From the NCBI GenBank assembly GCA_021812735.1, contig JAKAMV010000710.1, forward strand, positions 1-5,377: a stretch of 5,377 nucleotides of DNA, written 5' to 3'. The notes under the pieces are model-generated. The model did not search any database. It was not told where the DNA came from and saw only the letters and a list, made by a program, of their open reading frames with translations. Below are positions 4,742 to 5,377 of this stretch, in pieces; the stretch's first letter is position 1; every line of letters starts with the position of its first letter. Source of the stretch: Chloroflexota bacterium. Lineage in GTDB: Bacteria > Chloroflexota > Limnocylindria > Limnocylindrales > CSP1-4. The position numbers and the translations under genes are program-made.

Positions 4742-5377
4742 TCAGGCCAGGCGCGGATCGAAGATCGTCTTGAGCCCGTCACGCCGGGCGAAGCAGTCGA
4801 AGGCGCTCGCGTGCTCGCGGAGCGGGAAGACATGGGACACCAGCGGCTCGAGGCGGACGGCTCGCTCCTCGACGAGGCGCACGGCCCGGCGCCAGGCCGC
4901 TGGAGAGCTGCCGAACCCGGCGGTGACCTGGAGCTCGCGGGTCACGATGTCTCCGAACGGGACGGCTACGTCGCCCGCGAGCAGGCCCATCTGCACGAGG
5001 CGCCCGCCGGGACGCAGTAACCGGATCGCGGAGGCGACCGCGGCCCCGGCCCCGGCGCACTCGAGGATCTCGTCGATCGAGCGGCTCCTGCCAAGCGCAT
5101 CGAGGGCCTCGCGGTCATCCGGCTCCTCGATGTTGTGCGTGGGGAAGCCTAGGTCGCGGGCGATCGAGAGGCGCTCCAGATCGGACCGCATTCCCGCAAT
5201 CCGGACGATGCCGCCCGCGGCGCGCGCCACCTGGGCCGCCAACAGCCCGACCGGGCCGGCCCCGATCACCACCACGACGTCCCCGGGCTCGACGCGGCCC
5301 GGATCCAAGAGGCTGTTGCAGGCGCAAGCGAGCGGTTCCATGAGGGCGGCGGCCCGGTCGTCGAGCCAGTCAGGGAG
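4742..5377 (-). CDS. Zinc-type medium-chain alcohol dehydrogenase, C-terminal part (cut by window edge)
   Basis: The frame is open from the right edge to TGA at 4744-4742, giving 211 residues of a longer protein. The ATG at 5341 is internal: the 12 codons before it (LPDWLDDRAAAL) continue the family's conserved run into MEPLACACN, with the conserved Glu-Pro of MDR enzymes. The Rossmann domain follows: VVVVIGAGPVG (34-44 of the visible part) gives GxGxxG. The strand-2 end reads AGMRSDLERL, lacking the usual NAD-binding Asp and carrying R64, which leans toward NADP(H). Then come ILECAG and LLRPGGRLVQMGL, as in sorbitol/threonine-type dehydrogenases. The N-terminal catalytic and structural zinc sites lie outside the window. 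It would oxidise an alcohol or reduce a carbonyl; substrate is unknown. It converges on the cupin operon with 53 bp between stops, so it belongs to a separate transcript whose promoter is not visible. Confidence 0.9.
   Translation of the reverse strand, partial: LPDWLDDRAAALMEPLACACNSLLDPGRVEPGDVVVVIGAGPVGLLAAQVARAAGGIVRIAGMRSDLERLSIARDLGFPTHNIEEPDDREALDALGRSRSIDEILECAGAGAAVASAIRLLRPGGRLVQMGLLAGDVAVPFGDIVTRELQVTAGFGSSPAAWRRAVRLVEERAVRLEPLVSHVFPLREHASAFDCFARRDGLKTIFDPRLA

Noticed and set aside
5339..5341. ATG at 5341 as the start of the alcohol dehydrogenase
   Set aside because: The preceding 12 codons to the edge stay open and match the conserved MDR run before EPLA, and a start here would remove the whole catalytic domain; the gene is simply cut by the window.

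Overview
This is a GC-rich bacterial window with short intergenic gaps, purine-rich Shine-Dalgarno sites, and GTG/ATG starts joined to upstream stops by 4-bp overlaps. It reads as a chromosomal catabolic locus from a high-GC bacterium. The families here occur in actinobacteria, Chloroflexota-like lineages and proteobacteria, so I cannot assign a phylum. I see no mobile element, CRISPR array, tRNA or rRNA.

Layout. Left arm, minus strand: a GntR/FCD-family regulator (348-1106) is followed, through a GTGA stop/start overlap, by the N-terminal 117 residues of a phosphotriesterase-family metal hydrolase that runs off the left edge. Centre: a divergent control region (about 1107-1240) is visibly AT-richer than its surroundings. 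It holds a candidate promoter, an 8-bp inverted repeat whose two arms each carry a TATGAT box, and a GntR-type palindrome just downstream of the predicted start site. Right arm, plus strand: a four-gene operon encodes the E1 alpha (1241-2233) and E1 beta (2343-3317) subunits of a thiamine-diphosphate 2-oxoacid/acetoin dehydrogenase-type enzyme, a short-chain dehydrogenase/reductase-like protein (3314-4123) and a small cupin (4158-4688). The operon ends at a long GC-only hairpin (4692-4730). A zinc-type medium-chain alcohol dehydrogenase then converges from the right on the minus strand and is cut by the right window edge.

How the genes may work together (inference). The regulator sits divergently from the E1-SDR-cupin operon, is coupled to the hydrolase, and has a good palindrome over the start of the operon's transcript. 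A simple reading is a substrate-induced catabolic cluster. The phosphotriesterase-like hydrolase could open a lactone or ester, the SDR and MDR could oxidise or reduce alcohol/carbonyl groups, the E1 pair could decarboxylate or cleave a 2-oxo compound, and the cupin could isomerise or bind an intermediate. The substrate cannot be read from the sequence.

Most unusual points. The SDR-like protein has Phe where the catalytic Tyr of YxxxK should be. The cupin has Gly in place of the first His of its metal motif. The E1 pair is not followed by E2 or E3 genes before the operon's apparent terminator. The regulator's FCD domain lacks most of the usual metal ligands.
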